Origin: Macrotis lagotis
Taxonomy: Eukaryota > Chordata > Mammalia > Peramelemorphia > Peramelidae
Length of the DNA: 64,000 nucleotides
Assembly: GCF_037893015.1 (NCBI RefSeq)
Contig: NC_133661.1
Location: forward strand, 187,572,809-187,636,808
Reading direction: 5' to 3'
Positions 33,901-46,394 of the stretch are shown here, piece after piece. A model generated the notes under the pieces. That model worked only from the letters and a program-made list of their open reading frames with translations, was not told the DNA's origin and made no database searches. Positions within the stretch are counted from its first letter, which is position 1; each line of letters begins with the position of its first letter. A program made the translations under genes and the position numbers.

Positions 33901-36160
33901 TTAGGGTACTCTAAGCAGCAGGCAGAGTTGTCCAGCTTCCCAACTGTGCAGGGCTAGGTTCAAACAAAGCAATATGCTTTTCTCCCTATTTTCACAACTA
34001 AATGAAGTTTTCTCATAAAACATAAAATGAATAGAAAATACTAATCTGGCTTAAGAATTGAGTGTCAAAACAGGGAGTCCACATAATTTACTCAATTCTT
34101 ACACTTAACCACTTGCTTTCCTTATCCACTTAATTTCTCCTTTTGATTTATAGGGGAATGGGCAGCTCATAATCTTCACCCTAATCCCTTATCTGTAAAC
34201 CAAATTTACTAGTTTTTTAATATATTAATAATCAAAGTTATATATTTTTTTCAGATCAAACTATTTGGAGTACCTACATTAAATTAATTTTGAGAAGGGA
34301 GATTTACATGTTACCAAAGTAATCAAGAAAACAAATATAAATACCATAAAACAGAAGGGTAAAGCAATATAACGATTATCAATGCTAACCAACATCAAAT
34401 CTCCTTGTATCGTAGTAACCCACTCCCAGTGTTCATTTATCAGCCCATTTCTCATATAGTCTTCTGGTCCTTAAATATCTTCTTTTGAACATTCTGGAGT
34501 AAGTTTCATTCTCAGGACATCTCTGAAGGGGACTCTGCTTCTACAATTCCAAATTACTTCTATGATTCCTAGATTACAAATTAGAGATTCCTGATTGATT
34601 CTGTCAATACATACCAGTAACAAGACACTGCAATTTAGTATAATCTCTTAAATTTGTTTTTTTAATCCTATATCTTCAGAGAATCTAATTTTACAAGGTA
34701 GCACTTGCTTTTTCTAGCTTTACCTAAATTTTTTACCTGATATAAAAATCTCAAAACATCATGAAATATAAACTGAATGATAGATGATGATAGATAACTC
34801 TTCTGCCATTTAGAATTATCAGATAGATGCTTTAAAAATGGGGAAATAATTTTTTTAACTTTCTTTACAGTACAAGTTTGAGAACCTAAGTCCGAATTCC
34901 ATGCTAAATATATTTGGGAACCAATCATACATACATGTATAAAATATATTTCTTAGGAAAAAAGTGTCTAATTCTGTTTATTTCTCTCATTTACTTTTCC
35001 ATTTAATTAGAAAACTTCTCATTGCATCTTTGTCCTATTACTTTGTCCAATTCTCCCATTTGGATAATATCATCCCTGCATTATAATTTCACCACAAGTG
35101 CAGATTAAAATGATAAGATTTTTTTCCAATCATACATCTTATTATGGTAACTCAGAAATTTTCTAGTATCAACCTATTAATTAAAAAATTTATTATTATA
35201 CTTAGAAGATTTCTACTGTTCTCATGGGAAAGGAAAAGGAGGGACATAGTTATAACACTGTTAAGACTTGTACCCTCAAAGGTACAGACTGACATGACAT
35301 GTATCTTACTAGTATAAAATCTCCCTTTGCTCTGTTGCCAGACTGTCAAGTATGACAGTCAATCATGTAGACAAAGAGTATTAAAGGATAGGTTAACCAG
35401 TCTTTAGCACAAAGGGTCCAGAAGTTCCTACCTTGGGCAATAAGGTTCAACTATTTCCAGGACAGACATCTACCTATAGTAGACATGTGACATTTTCTAT
35501 TATTGGCTCTATGACAGTTCAGACAACCATTCCTGTATTAAAAACTCAAAACCATAGAAAATTATAGTCCTAAGAGTTTTACTTCAAAAACAATACTTCA
35601 TTAACTAAAGGTCATGCTTGAATATTTTCTCTTCTTTCCCTAACAGCTGTATTTTAATTATCCTTTACATAAAAGTGAAAACTAACCACATTCTGGGGTT
35701 TCAGACTCCATTGAGCAAATACCTAATTGTTAACTCATACTAATAAACTGAAGTTACAGTGAAATTACCCTACACATTTTCCTAATTTTCATAAATGATA
35801 GAAAAAAGTTTAAATGAAAACTCACTATTAGAGTAGGCTTAACATTATGTTTTAAAATCCAATATACTGTATAAATATTTAACAATTTTAAATATCTAAT
35901 TTTTAAATGTCATATACTGATATTTATTTGTATATTGCTAGAAGATATTTCTTTCTTTTTTTGGTTAAATTTCTTTTTTTTTCATTTATAGGCTAAAACA
36001 AGCATTTCCATAATCTAGTACAATAAAAACTTTTCATCTTTTTTTATTTTTATGAGAGGAAAAAAGCTATAAAAGATGTATGAAGAAAGATGCTACTAAT
36101 ATACAGAGAATGAATTGATAAATAGAAATAGAATTATGTAGAGTAAATCTTACATATTTA

Positions 36161-36183
36161 TCTATCATCTATCTATCTATCTT

Positions 36184-36221
<38 letters not shown>

Positions 36222-36224
36222 ATC
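36161..36224. repeat. (CTAT)n microsatellite
   Basis: About 15 CTAT units with two interruptions. Confidence 0.95.
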
Positions 36225-37044
36225 TATGTCTAATGGTAACCATCTCAGATGGGGGAGATGAGAGGAAAAAATTTACTTAATTGTAATGGAATCGCAACTT
36301 GTACTTAATAAGTTTGCAGTTTCATGTGGTCATCTCTTTTATTTTACTATGTAATGGAAATGCATGTTTTATAAAAAAATCCTCTGGAAAAAATATCTAT
36401 GCTATGCTTTTAATTTTAATTATTAACATTTTCCATAACTTTCTTAAGTCTAGACATCAATGAAATAATAATAAATTGATCCCTGAATGCTTGTTGACTT
36501 CTAATGTTTAAATTATCACATGAAAGTTGAATATTCAGTTCTCTTGAGCTAGTTCTATTGGGTTTCACTACAACTCTATCAATAATGGAAGTAAATCTAT
36601 CCAAGTAAAAAAAAAAATGGAGACACTAATCTTTTTAATCTCAACCTAATAGCTAGCAGCTTCTTGGTCTGAACACTGGTAAAGAGGCATACAACCAGGG
36701 AGATACCTCATTGCAAGTCATCCTTGGTAATATGCTTCAACCTTTGATATCCATCATGAATAGACAACAAAATTGATGCACATCCACTACTGCCATACCA
36801 CCAAAGTTCTTTCTGAGGAATGTACAAAATTTTGCTACAAGTATTTCTTTAACAGTCTTAGTACCAATACTATTATGAAGGATGATGACTTTACAGAAAT
36901 ATGCATACCATGTTTTCTTAGCTGCTGGGGATGTGGGGCATAGGAGAAACTGAATTAAACTATTACAATCTATATATACCTCACAGATAATCTTCACAGC
37001 CTCAATATGTGACAGAGACAGGAGATTGTGTGATGGATCTGTCC

Positions 37045-37290
37045 CATGACAATTTTATTCTGTAATAATAATACTAGCATTAAGGTTGACAAAACATGTA
37101 CTGTCATTTTATCCTTACAATCACCCAAGGAGATAGATGCTATTATTGTCTCCATTTTATTGATAAGGAAATGAGTCAGGTAGAATTTGAATGATTTGCC
37201 CAGAATCACAAAGCCTAGTAAGTTTTTGAGGTTGGGTTGAACTCAGGTTTTCCTGATTCCAGGTCCAGTGCTTTATTCACTGCAACATTA
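37045..37290 (-). mobile_element. MIR, antisense
   Basis: atgatttgcccagaatcaca, gaactcaggttttcctgatt, ccaggtccagtgctttattc. Confidence 0.75.
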
Positions 37291-37344
37291 TTATATCAAT
37301 ATATTGTCTGTGTGACTCTTGACAAATCTTTTAATTTATTAGTC

Positions 37345-37553
37345 CTCTAGAGCAGAGATGTTAAACTTTTGGCAAGCCTCAAAGGACTTATTCTTCAATG
37401 CACAGGAACAGATAAAAAAATAATTGGGAAATGTTTACAAAATAAATAAAATTACATTACAATAGAGATAATGTTAATTTATGATTTTCTAAGTAAATAT
37501 GGAACCTGCAGGATTCCTTTCTATTTGAATTTAACTCCATTTCTCTAGGAATT
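37345..37553. mobile_element. MITE-like element with inverted ends
   Basis: The left end ctagagcagagatgttaaac and the reverse complement of the right end, ctagagaaatggagttaaat, match at most positions. The middle (ttgggaaatgtttacaaaat, aataatgttaatttatgatt-like strings) belongs to a marsupial dispersed repeat I have seen before. It is probably a non-autonomous DNA transposon; hAT-like is a guess. Confidence 0.5.
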
Positions 37554-38094
37554 CTCTAAGACTTCATGCTCAAGGAAGGCAACAAACTGCATTGGTAGAA
37601 GGAGATTTATCACCTGGAATTCCCTATTCCTATTCATATCTCCCAAATGTTATGAAGTTATAAATTAACAGACATATTTACAGATTTTGGAGCACTTAAA
37701 CTCAACTAAATTGGCAAAAAGAATATGCTAGGGGTAGGCACAGAAAGGTTACACTCAGGATCAGATATCTTTCTTCTAAATGAGCCTGATTGATGACCAA
37801 TCTCCAGTGACCTGAATATCTGCTCATGTGTTTGCAAAATCCTTCCTGGCAATAGACAATCCCCCATATCTTCTACAATAGCAAAACACAAGATCTCAGA
37901 AACTTATTTAAGACATTTGAAAGAGTAATTCAGAACTTTTATTAGCATCAAGTATGACATGAGATTTCCTTATAACTTTTATGAGTCAAAGATATTCTGG
38001 AATTTTCAATAGTTCTATTGAAACTTTTTCCAATCCCTTTTGGTTTTTGAGTGATGATAATATAGGATATGTGTATTGTTTAAAAGATGATCTT

Positions 38095-38242
38095 GGGTTG
38101 GCTAGGTGCCTCAGTGGACAGAGCACCAGCCCTGGAGTCAGGAGTACCTGAGTTCAAATATGGCTTCACACACTTAAAATTACCTAGCTATATGGCCTTG
38201 GGCAAGCCACTTAATCCCATCTGCCTTGCAAAAACCTGAAAA
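38095..38242 (+). mobile_element. CORE-SINE, sense
   Basis: Perfect 13-bp duplication aaaagatgatctt at 38082-38094 and 38243-38255; head, core and A tail are all present. Confidence 0.95.
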
Positions 38243-40169
38243 AAAAGATGATCTTAATTTCTCAAGTTATATAGAACTGTGAGATGTAAAAAATGCATCC
38301 TACTGAATTTGATGTCAAAAACTGTTGGAGAAGAAATGAGAGCAAGCATTGTGAGTGGTTACATTGTGCATAGTGAATGTCCTTCAGCTCAATTTTCTTT
38401 TCATATTTTTGTCACAATCCTCTGGATGAAATTTCATATATTCATATACATAAACAACCTATTTCAGTACATCTGAAGTCTCAGAATTTATTAAGAAAAA
38501 TATTCAACTAATATGACATCCAAGAGTTGGTGATTTTTCTAACTGATGTTTATTATTGGCTTTTAGTATAGCACATTGTTCAACAATGAATACTTTATCT
38601 CATGAACTCCATGCAGATAATCAATAGGATCTTCATTTTTTGCAACAGAGATCTCATAATCCCCTCTCTTCTTTAGGTTGAGGTGAAAAGTACTATATTG
38701 TAAGTGATATAAAGATATCATTTCTTTTATAACATTGGTGTTCATGGGACTATTTCAATTTCAAAGATATGATGATGTCATACTGATGATAGCCTGGATA
38801 AGGTTTTTCATTTCTTTACCATATTGACTTTTCAAATTTGGTCGTCTACTTATATAATACTCTAGAAAATTTTCTGACTCTGAAATTATTCTTATCACAT
38901 AATTTTTGATTTGGATTCCAAATTTTTCTAATACTTTTGGACTGTACCATTGATGGTCTTTTAATGAAGGATTTACCTTTCAATCACTCATTTTGAAGGA
39001 TGGATTTTCAAAATCATACCCTAGAATGGTATCTTTTCTTTCTATCAACATGACACTTTCCATTCCTTAAAGTGGAAATTTTCTATAATAATTGGGCACC
39101 CTCTTATCCATTGAAAGTCTGTTTTTTTTTTCTTTGTAAGAACTGGCTTTCATTTAGTTTTCCCTTGGTCATTGCAAGTTCCTGAAATTTCTAACTATGT
39201 GAGAATTGGAAATTTTTCAAATTAGTTTAAGCTTGCTCAACAAAAAGGTCAACTAAACTGAGTAAACTGGATTTGTTATGGATTCTCCACAATATCTTCA
39301 TGTGGAGACCTCTTGCCTTTCATTTAAATGGTGAATTCCATGGTTTACTAGTTAAGTATTAATTTAATCACATATGTATATTCTGTGTTTCAAAGTTCTT
39401 GTTAAAATAAGTTCTCCTTGAATTCCAACTACACTGTTGATACCATTGCTCACTGGTATGAATTGTAGAAAGCCAAGAATATACATATTTTTGTTCATAT
39501 TGTTACATACATGTATGTATAGTATAAATAGTGTATAAATAAGTATAAATATCCACAGTATGTATATAATACATATATATGGGTGTGTATACATGCCTTA
39601 TAAATACATACACATATACATTCTCTCCATCTCTGTCTCTTTCTCTGTTTTTCTCCTGTCATTATATAATTTGAAGTTCCTTATTCTAGTTAGTCTCATT
39701 AATAAAGTTGTGTTAGTGAGGGAAGGCATGAGTCAATATAGTGATGCAAAAATATTTTGTAATTGTGTAATCAATTGAAAAGAATGTGTGATAGAAATAT
39801 TTGTTTTATAAATTAAAAAAAATTACATTTTTTATTTGTCACTAGAGCTATTTCCCCAGAAATTGTTTATCCAGTTCCTTACAAAATATACTCTCTGAAA
39901 ACAGACACATAAAATTGTTCATTGACTATACTAACCAAAGGAAAGCTATGTCCTTTGACTCCAACAGTATGAGACAAAAGCAAAACAAAACAAAGCAACC
40001 TCTTATAATTGATTGGATTTTTGCTGTTTCTACATGTCAATTTCAGTTATATTACTGTGACTGATGGGAATACTGCTCTTTTAAAAAAGGCAACTTCTTA
40101 GTAAAACATGAGAAGCCATGTGGGAAGGCAGTGTGATGCAGTGAATAGAACACTGGAAGCATGAATGTG

Positions 40170-40325
40170 AAGTCATGGGGCAATGAATTTGAATTATGAT
40201 CTTCCCTGCACTTCTATAAATCACTTAGCTTCTCTGGACCTCAGTTTACATATATATATATGTAAAATGAATTCCCTGGACCTCTCAGTTTTTGTCCAGC
40301 TCTAGATCTATAGTTCGGTGACATT
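40170..40325 (+). mobile_element. MIR
   Basis: Partner of the MIR at 15480-15615: ataaatcacttagcttctct, ggacctcagtttacat, gtaaaatgaattcc. Confidence 0.65.
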
Positions 40326-40735
40326 TTTCAATTATATGATTTACAATTATGAATAGACAAGGAGATGGATGGTGACAGATCATTCAATAAGAAAGGAATA
40401 TGAATTCATTTTGATTTGGTTATTTTTTCTAAGGTTCTCAACACCCCCCCCCCCCGAATAATTTCCATTTTCTGTCTATTGAAATAAAGAGTCCAAATTT
40501 AAAAAAAAGTCTTTTGTGAATCTTATATTTTCTCTTATTTATTAGTGAACAAAACAATTAGTAGTTTTTTAAAAAGGAACTCTGTAGTTGAGAAATCTCT
40601 CCTTTATTTTAATTTCAAAGAAAAACTGCTTATGAAGAAAGCTAAGGGACTCCCTAGTGCAGTGGTTTTGTATAAAAGGATGAACAAGTTTCTTATGTAT
40701 ACTAGTTATCTTGTCTCTTTACCTCTGTTAAAAGT

Positions 40736-40916
40736 CTAGTTGAATCTTGAAGGATATTTTTTATAAAGACTTTCATCCATTACCCAAAAGTGTCAGAATA
40801 TAAATTGTTAAGAGTAGCATGAAGAGAAGTTGCTGAGTTTCTCTAGTGGAGATGAGTCCTATGAGGATAAAACTGATAATACTTCTGGAGCTGTTGCAGG
40901 TGTTAGAGAAAGTCAC
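40736..40916 (-). pseudogene. Olfactory receptor remnant (copy of the first receptor)
   Basis: The matching gene in duplication copy A is 16049-17026. Here the last coding bases, the stop (40736-40738) and about 40 bases before it are joined directly, at 40775/40776, to the first 140 or so coding bases. About 800 bp equivalent to 16089-16885, which hold helices 2 to 7, are gone. The start region keeps the acceptor (gtttacag) and the GTG in the start position (40914-40916), as in the parent copy. This is a dead gene. Flanks on both sides still align with copy A. Confidence 0.92.
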
Positions 40917-41310
40917 TTGCCTGTAAACCACAGAAAGTATCAAAAGTTATTACTTGACTGTGGACTGGTTGTTGGGGAAAATCTTTGAAAATTTGAATAA
41001 ATAGAATCTCCTAATTACACTATGGGCCAAATTTCAATTTCTGCTTCTCTCAACTATTTCTTTGAAATGCCTTATTTATGTGAATTCTCTTTGGCATCCA
41101 ACTTAATTTTTTTAAAATATGGCATTTATTTCATAGAAACAGTTTTCTCTTTGAAATGTACCTTATTTTTAGCCCTAGTTGTTGTCTACAAATCTTCATT
41201 GAGTAGAAACTTTTAGAAGATTGTGAAGCAATGAAGAAGAAGATTTAGGAATGTGCAGAATCATCTTTTTTCTATTGATTGATTTTTTTAAGTGTCCACA
41301 TAATATACAA

Positions 41311-43025
41311 ATTATTGGTTGACAGCTAATTTAGTTAATTCCATGAACAAATCACTCAAATTAGCTATCAGATTAAAAATAATATTGTTAGCAGGAGGTG
41401 AGATATCATAAAGAAACAAAGTACCAGATTAACATCCAATTTATTATATTGGAATACTAAGAAAAAAGCTGATGTATTGTGAGCTGAATCCAGGATCAAA
41501 TAACTGCAGATATCCTTGTCATTTAATTATAGATATTCTTATTATGTTCTCCAGCAATAGAAATATCCATTTCCTGCCTTCATTTCCATTATCTGCATTT
41601 CAAACTCTCTGTGCTATGTGAAAGCTGTGTTCAGAAGTTTCTCAGGCATGGGTTTTTGGGCTTTCTGCAGAACATAGAAAATTAATAAATAAAAATAGAA
41701 ATAAAAATAGTGAGAATAAAGTGTTAGTGAATAAATGAGTGAGTCTATGCCTGTGCCTATTTATATGTGTTTATAAATGAATATGTTTGTGTGTTTGTAT
41801 GTGTAATACCCATGCATATTTGGATACTATCCTAAGTCAACAGAAACAGTGATTTCCTGGATGGATGGAAATATGTCCAAGGTAATGAGAGAGGAATCCA
41901 AAGCTTTCATTGGTCAATTTAACTGACTGACTGAGAAGTTCTTCTACAGTTCTGTTCTTTCTAAAAAGCAGGAATAGGTAGATATAGCCTCTCTTGATGT
42001 CTCAAGAAAATATTTTAAAATTATGGAAGCTTATTAAATTAGTAGAGCAGGAGTATTCTATCCATGGAGTTTATTTTAGCAAAACCTTCATGTTTTGTTG
42101 ATAAATAGATGGACTAGACAATAATACAATTAGATGGTTTACTGTCTAAATGCAAAGAGGAATCATTAATGGTTCCATATCATTTTGTAAGGAGGTCTCC
42201 AGTGAGTGTAGATGGCTTAAGTAGAACCATTCATTTATCTCCTCTATTCAAAGGACACAGAATAGTCATTCATATAAAATAAAAAAGCTAAAAAAAACCC
42301 CTTTATCAATCATTTACTTCCAAGGCCACAGGAGATATAGGAAAGAGTACCATTTTGCTGGATTATATATATATATTTGTTATAAAAAGAGAGAAGAATT
42401 AATGTGTAGTAATAGAAATGGTCAAAAGAAAAGACCATTTATAAAGCATTAGACAATAAAGAAGAAAATGAAAAGTAGAAACACATATAATAATTTTGTT
42501 ACTTTCTTGTTCAATTGTATACACTTATAAACATTGTACACAAGTTTATGTTTTTATGCAATCTTGATCATTTTACTATATTAAAATGTTAGTTTTCTGT
42601 TTGTTAAAGTCATAATTAAAAAAAAAGATAAGCACAGGACATAACTAAAAGAAACTTGTTCTCAAGTCCAAACTCAAAACTTATGATCACAGAAAAGTCA
42701 TTTAAACTTTCGAATTTCCTAATCTGCAATAATATTTGCATACCTACTTCATAGAACTATTGTGAATGAATTACCTAAAGCACTTCATAAATGAAAACTG
42801 CTTTTAATACCAGACCCCACAGTCACCCTCACCATCCAATTGCATGAAAAAGTTCATCAGAGCCCAGGAAGGTTGACAGACTTGTATTATATTTAAAAGA
42901 TAAATATATAAATACATGTATATTATTGTCCATATATGTGTACTTATGTATATGTATATACATATAGGTATATGTATTTTATATTTGTGTGGCTATGTAT
43001 ATGTGTATGTGTGCATGTCTCTATA
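41311..43025. other. AT-rich intergenic stretch
   Basis: No gene recognised. A TATG/TATA-rich microsatellite-like run lies at about 42895-43010, and short GTGTGTTTGTATGT runs near 41790. Confidence 0.45.
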
Positions 43026-43029
43026 AACA

Positions 43030-43215
43030 CAGTTAAGTAGCACAGAAGATAAAGTGCTAAGCATGGAGTAGAAAACTCTGAGTTCAAATTCAACCTCAGA
43101 CATATATTAGCTGCATGACTGTGTAACTATCTGTATCTATTTCCCTGGGTTGGTGGGAAGACCAAATGAAATCTGAGAAGTATTTAGTACAATGGCTGGG
43201 ATGCTACATAAATGC
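43030..43215 (+). mobile_element. MIR
   Basis: gagttcaaattcaacctcag, acatatattagctgcatgac, and atttagtacaatggctggg at the 3' side. Confidence 0.7.
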
Positions 43216-43640
43216 CATGTAAACGTTAGGTGTTGTTACCAGTATTATATAGTCAGAAGGAAGATTAGTGTTGAAGTCATCTGACATTTAATACAATACA
43301 AACTGAATATTGTTACTACAAGAAGTTACAGATGTGTGACAGATTAAAATTAACTTTACTAATTAAAGAGTTACTAACAGACTGGTGCAGAAGCACAATC
43401 AGATGATTTACCAGAATTACGAAGATATTTATGCAAATATACTCTTTCCCTTTTTCCAAATAAACCTGTTTTTAAATATGCATTTGGGTATTTCATTCCT
43501 CACTTTTTTTTTTTTACCAGATATGTTCTGAGGACTTGATGTCTTAATGAGTGGCCTTATGATGATCTGATAGGCTTCAACAAAGCAGAGATGGCAGTTA
43601 AGCCATCTGGGGACCAGGAAAAGATCTGCTCCTATAAATT

Positions 43641-43799
43641 GTTGTTGTTGTTGTTTTTTGGCAAGGCAATGTGGTTAAGTGGCTTTCCCAAGGCCACACA
43701 GCTAGGTAATTATTAAGTATCTGAGGCCTGATTTGAACTCAGGTATTCCTGACTCCAGGACCGGTCCTCTATCTACTGTGCCCCCTAGCCACCCCTATC
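43641..43799 (-). mobile_element. CORE-SINE, antisense
   Basis: Full copy; duplication ctcctataaatt against ctcccataaatt (43629-43640, 43800-43811). The tail has become a short TTG repeat. Confidence 0.92.
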
Positions 43800-43811
43800 C
43801 TCCCATAAATT

Positions 43812-45348
43812 TTTCATTGAAGCTGTGGAAGCCCAGTACAAGCTCACAAAGCAAAACCAGACTGCTGGAACAAGCAAAGAATAGATGGTTCTTTCTCATT
43901 TACTACTAAGTCTCCTTCCTTATCTGTTGCACATATTGACCATCATAGGGAGCACAACACAAAACTGATAGTGAAGAACTGATGGGTTATAAGCTACTTT
44001 TAAAAATTATTTCAGATCAATGTCTTTCATGGGACCTCTCTCCTCAACTACATTAGTCAAAATACGTTTCTTTGGTTTGGTAATGGCCTGGTTTGAGGTT
44101 AAGGACTATCTTCTCTTCATGCAAGAGAAGATAGTGAGAGAAGATGTTTGGATAATATGAGATGAAGACAAGGAAAGAAGAGGAAGCCCTTGTTTATTTT
44201 TTATTGACATTTAAGGTGAAGTCATTAGCTGAGGGGTACTCTGTAATAGCTACTGTGGAGAATGGAAGAATGAATTGATTAGGGCAATGTAAAAGGATTG
44301 CTTTGCTGCAATGAGATCACAATAGCTATGTAATATACATTTATAGTAATCTCTGTCAGCAGTTTTATGATTTCCTTTGTCTCTATTGAGCAATATGTGA
44401 ATAGATGAGAGAAGAAAGTAGGTACAAATAGAAGTTGAAGTTTGACAAGGCATAATTAGTAATAAGAAAAGACATGAAAGATTTGAATATTTGATAGTGT
44501 AGAGTTGAACTGAACTGATTTCTCAAAGAATCAAGATAGGAGAGATAAGGGAATTCAGCCAGTGGAGTGATGGTGGTCTGAGAAATAACTGAAGGGTAGA
44601 GGGATTGGAGGTCTTGGTAAGTATGAAAAAATAGGGATTAGGGTTATAGGCCAAAGAGAGAGATTGGAATGATAAAAATGTAATAAAAATGAATTCTAGA
44701 GTTAATGAATATTAACAACTCCAAGTACTTGGGGAACACTAATGAAAAATGGCAAAATCAAAGGTATGTATAACTGAGGCAATGGTGAAGGCGAGTGAAT
44801 CATAGGAGTTGAGTAGTAGATTGAGGAACTATGAAATTTGGTGTATCCTGATCCCAGTGCCTATTGATATGGGATTCTCTTCTCTTTGGTGGAGGAAATC
44901 AATGCTTCAAGTTTTCTTGAGGATTGAGGGAAGTTGTCATGAGCATAAGAGAAGTTTGGTTTCTTAAAACTTTTGAGTCTCTTCATGTTCTTATATCTGT
45001 TTGGACTCTGCAGTAACTTTGGGTACTTCTAACTTTAAATTTTGAGGGAGAAAATGGATGATGTCAACTCCATTTCAGATATCCGAATGTATAAAATCAC
45101 TTTGCAAAGTTAGATGATACTTCACAGTTGAAAAGTTATCAGACTAATCATTCTCTTTGCTCAGATAATTCCATTATTAGCATTATGCTCTGAATACATT
45201 ACAAAAAATATCAGATAGCTTCCTGATCTATCTGAATATCTGGACTAAATGAGTAAATTTTTTTTAAAATAAGTTTTTGTTGATGTCTTCTGTTTCTTAA
45301 ATTTTTCATAGTTATCTCAAGTATACTCTCTCCTACTCACAGTCATCT
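43812..45348. other. Intergenic, no gene
   Basis: Purine-rich in places (44450-44830), possibly an old repeat, but not identified. Confidence 0.35.
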
Positions 45349-46062
45349 TGATGCAGGAAATTATGGGTGTAGGGAATACTGTAATTAATTGGGAAGTAAT
45401 TTTGTATTTTTTTGCACTTTTAATTTTGAATTTTATAATACTATTGATCCTTGTAAGTAAGCCTCTGTTAAATCATTTCACCTTGATCTCCAGTGTGACC
45501 TTGGCCATGTTCTCACTATTAAGGCAAGCTAGATTATGCAGGTGCACAAAAATCATTTTAAGACCACCCTGGACAGAACCAAACTTTCCAATGCAAGATC
45601 TGGACCATTCTCAAAAAGCAAGCTCTCCAGTACAGAATTTGGACAATTCTCAAGACAACCCCTATTCTCATGGGCCCTGAGGGGGCATTTAAGAGACTAG
45701 CCAGTGCTAGGCCTCTTCTTCCCTTGAACTTCTTGCATGCTAATCTAGCAGATGGCCTGCCTGATTAATTTGCATAACTAAAATCCACATGGCCTTTAAT
45801 TTCTTTTAACTTTCTCTAACACACTCCTTGTGTTGCACTTTTTTCCCCCAAGGCAGTGGGGTTAAGTGACTTGCCCACAGTCACATAGCTAAGTAATTAT
45901 TAAGTGTCTGAGGACAAATTTGACTCTGGAACCAGTGCTCTATCCACTGTGCCATCTAGCTGCCCTTTATAACTGCCTCTTAATAAATCTCTTGTTTTCT
46001 TTTTTACACCTGCATTCCTGGGTCCATTCGTGATTCATCACAGGAGACACCAAGCCCCTGCA
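45349..46062 (+). repeat. Solo LTR, sense, same family as 12100-12604
   Basis: Starts tgatgcagg, as the other LTR does on its own strand, shares ctgaccttggccatgttctc-like DNA, a ctcttcttcccttgaacttc-like middle, an aataaa (about 45983) and the 3' end tgattcatcacaggaga, and ends near cccctgca. The candidate 4-bp flanks (atct and atac) differ by one base, so the target duplication is not certain. A CORE-SINE split it later. The lack of internal retroviral DNA suggests LTR-LTR recombination. Confidence 0.75.
45839..45965 (-). mobile_element. CORE-SINE, antisense, diverged
   Basis: gtgacttgcccacagtcaca core with several changes; shorter than the others and probably older. Confidence 0.85.
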
Positions 46063-46394
46063 ATACTGACTACAGAGTCATACTGTACATAGGAATCAGT
46101 CACTCAAGGAGTACTTCATTACCCAAAAATAAATTTATTCAAGGCTCTTAGAACAAGTGAGGATTTTTTTAAAAGGTAGTTATTAATAAAGATTTCAATA
46201 AATCAAAAAAATTTATCAAGCAAATGTCAAGTGGTATGTTAAGTGGAATGGATTAAAAAAATTGAAATAATTCCTTCCTTTAATCCTTTTATAGTCTAAT
46301 AGGGAAAACAGAACCTTCAGGATGATGTGGTAGCCAAAAATGCTATTTTGGCTGGATGACCACCCATTGAATTGATGCTATTTTAGCCTTCAAT

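Larger units (their letters stand above)
36290..38990. other. Composite block inserted in copy B, origin unknown
   Basis: Copy A is continuous across the matching point near 13735, so this 2.7-kb block is extra in B or deleted in A. It holds a MIR (37045-37290), a MITE-like element (37345-37553) and a CORE-SINE (38095-38242). The remaining parts (36610-37000, 37560-38080, 38260-38990) have a faintly protein-like look on the minus strand, with broken frames of 60-86 codons. No family is recognised. A decayed processed gene copy or an old transposon are both possible. Confidence 0.4.
29815..41310. repeat. Segmental duplication, copy B
   Basis: Matches copy A (8985-17430) in order and orientation. 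It is about 3 kb longer because of insertions: a second-family SINE at 30095, an L1-derived block at 31095-32930, a candidate solo LTR at 33540-33900 and a composite block at about 36290-38990. The olfactory receptor it once carried is reduced to a remnant at 40736-40916. Confidence 0.85.

Noticed and set aside
45348-45680. 110-codon frame with a hydrophobic stretch, possible membrane peptide
   Set aside because: It falls inside a solo LTR; the hydrophobic run comes from T-rich LTR DNA.
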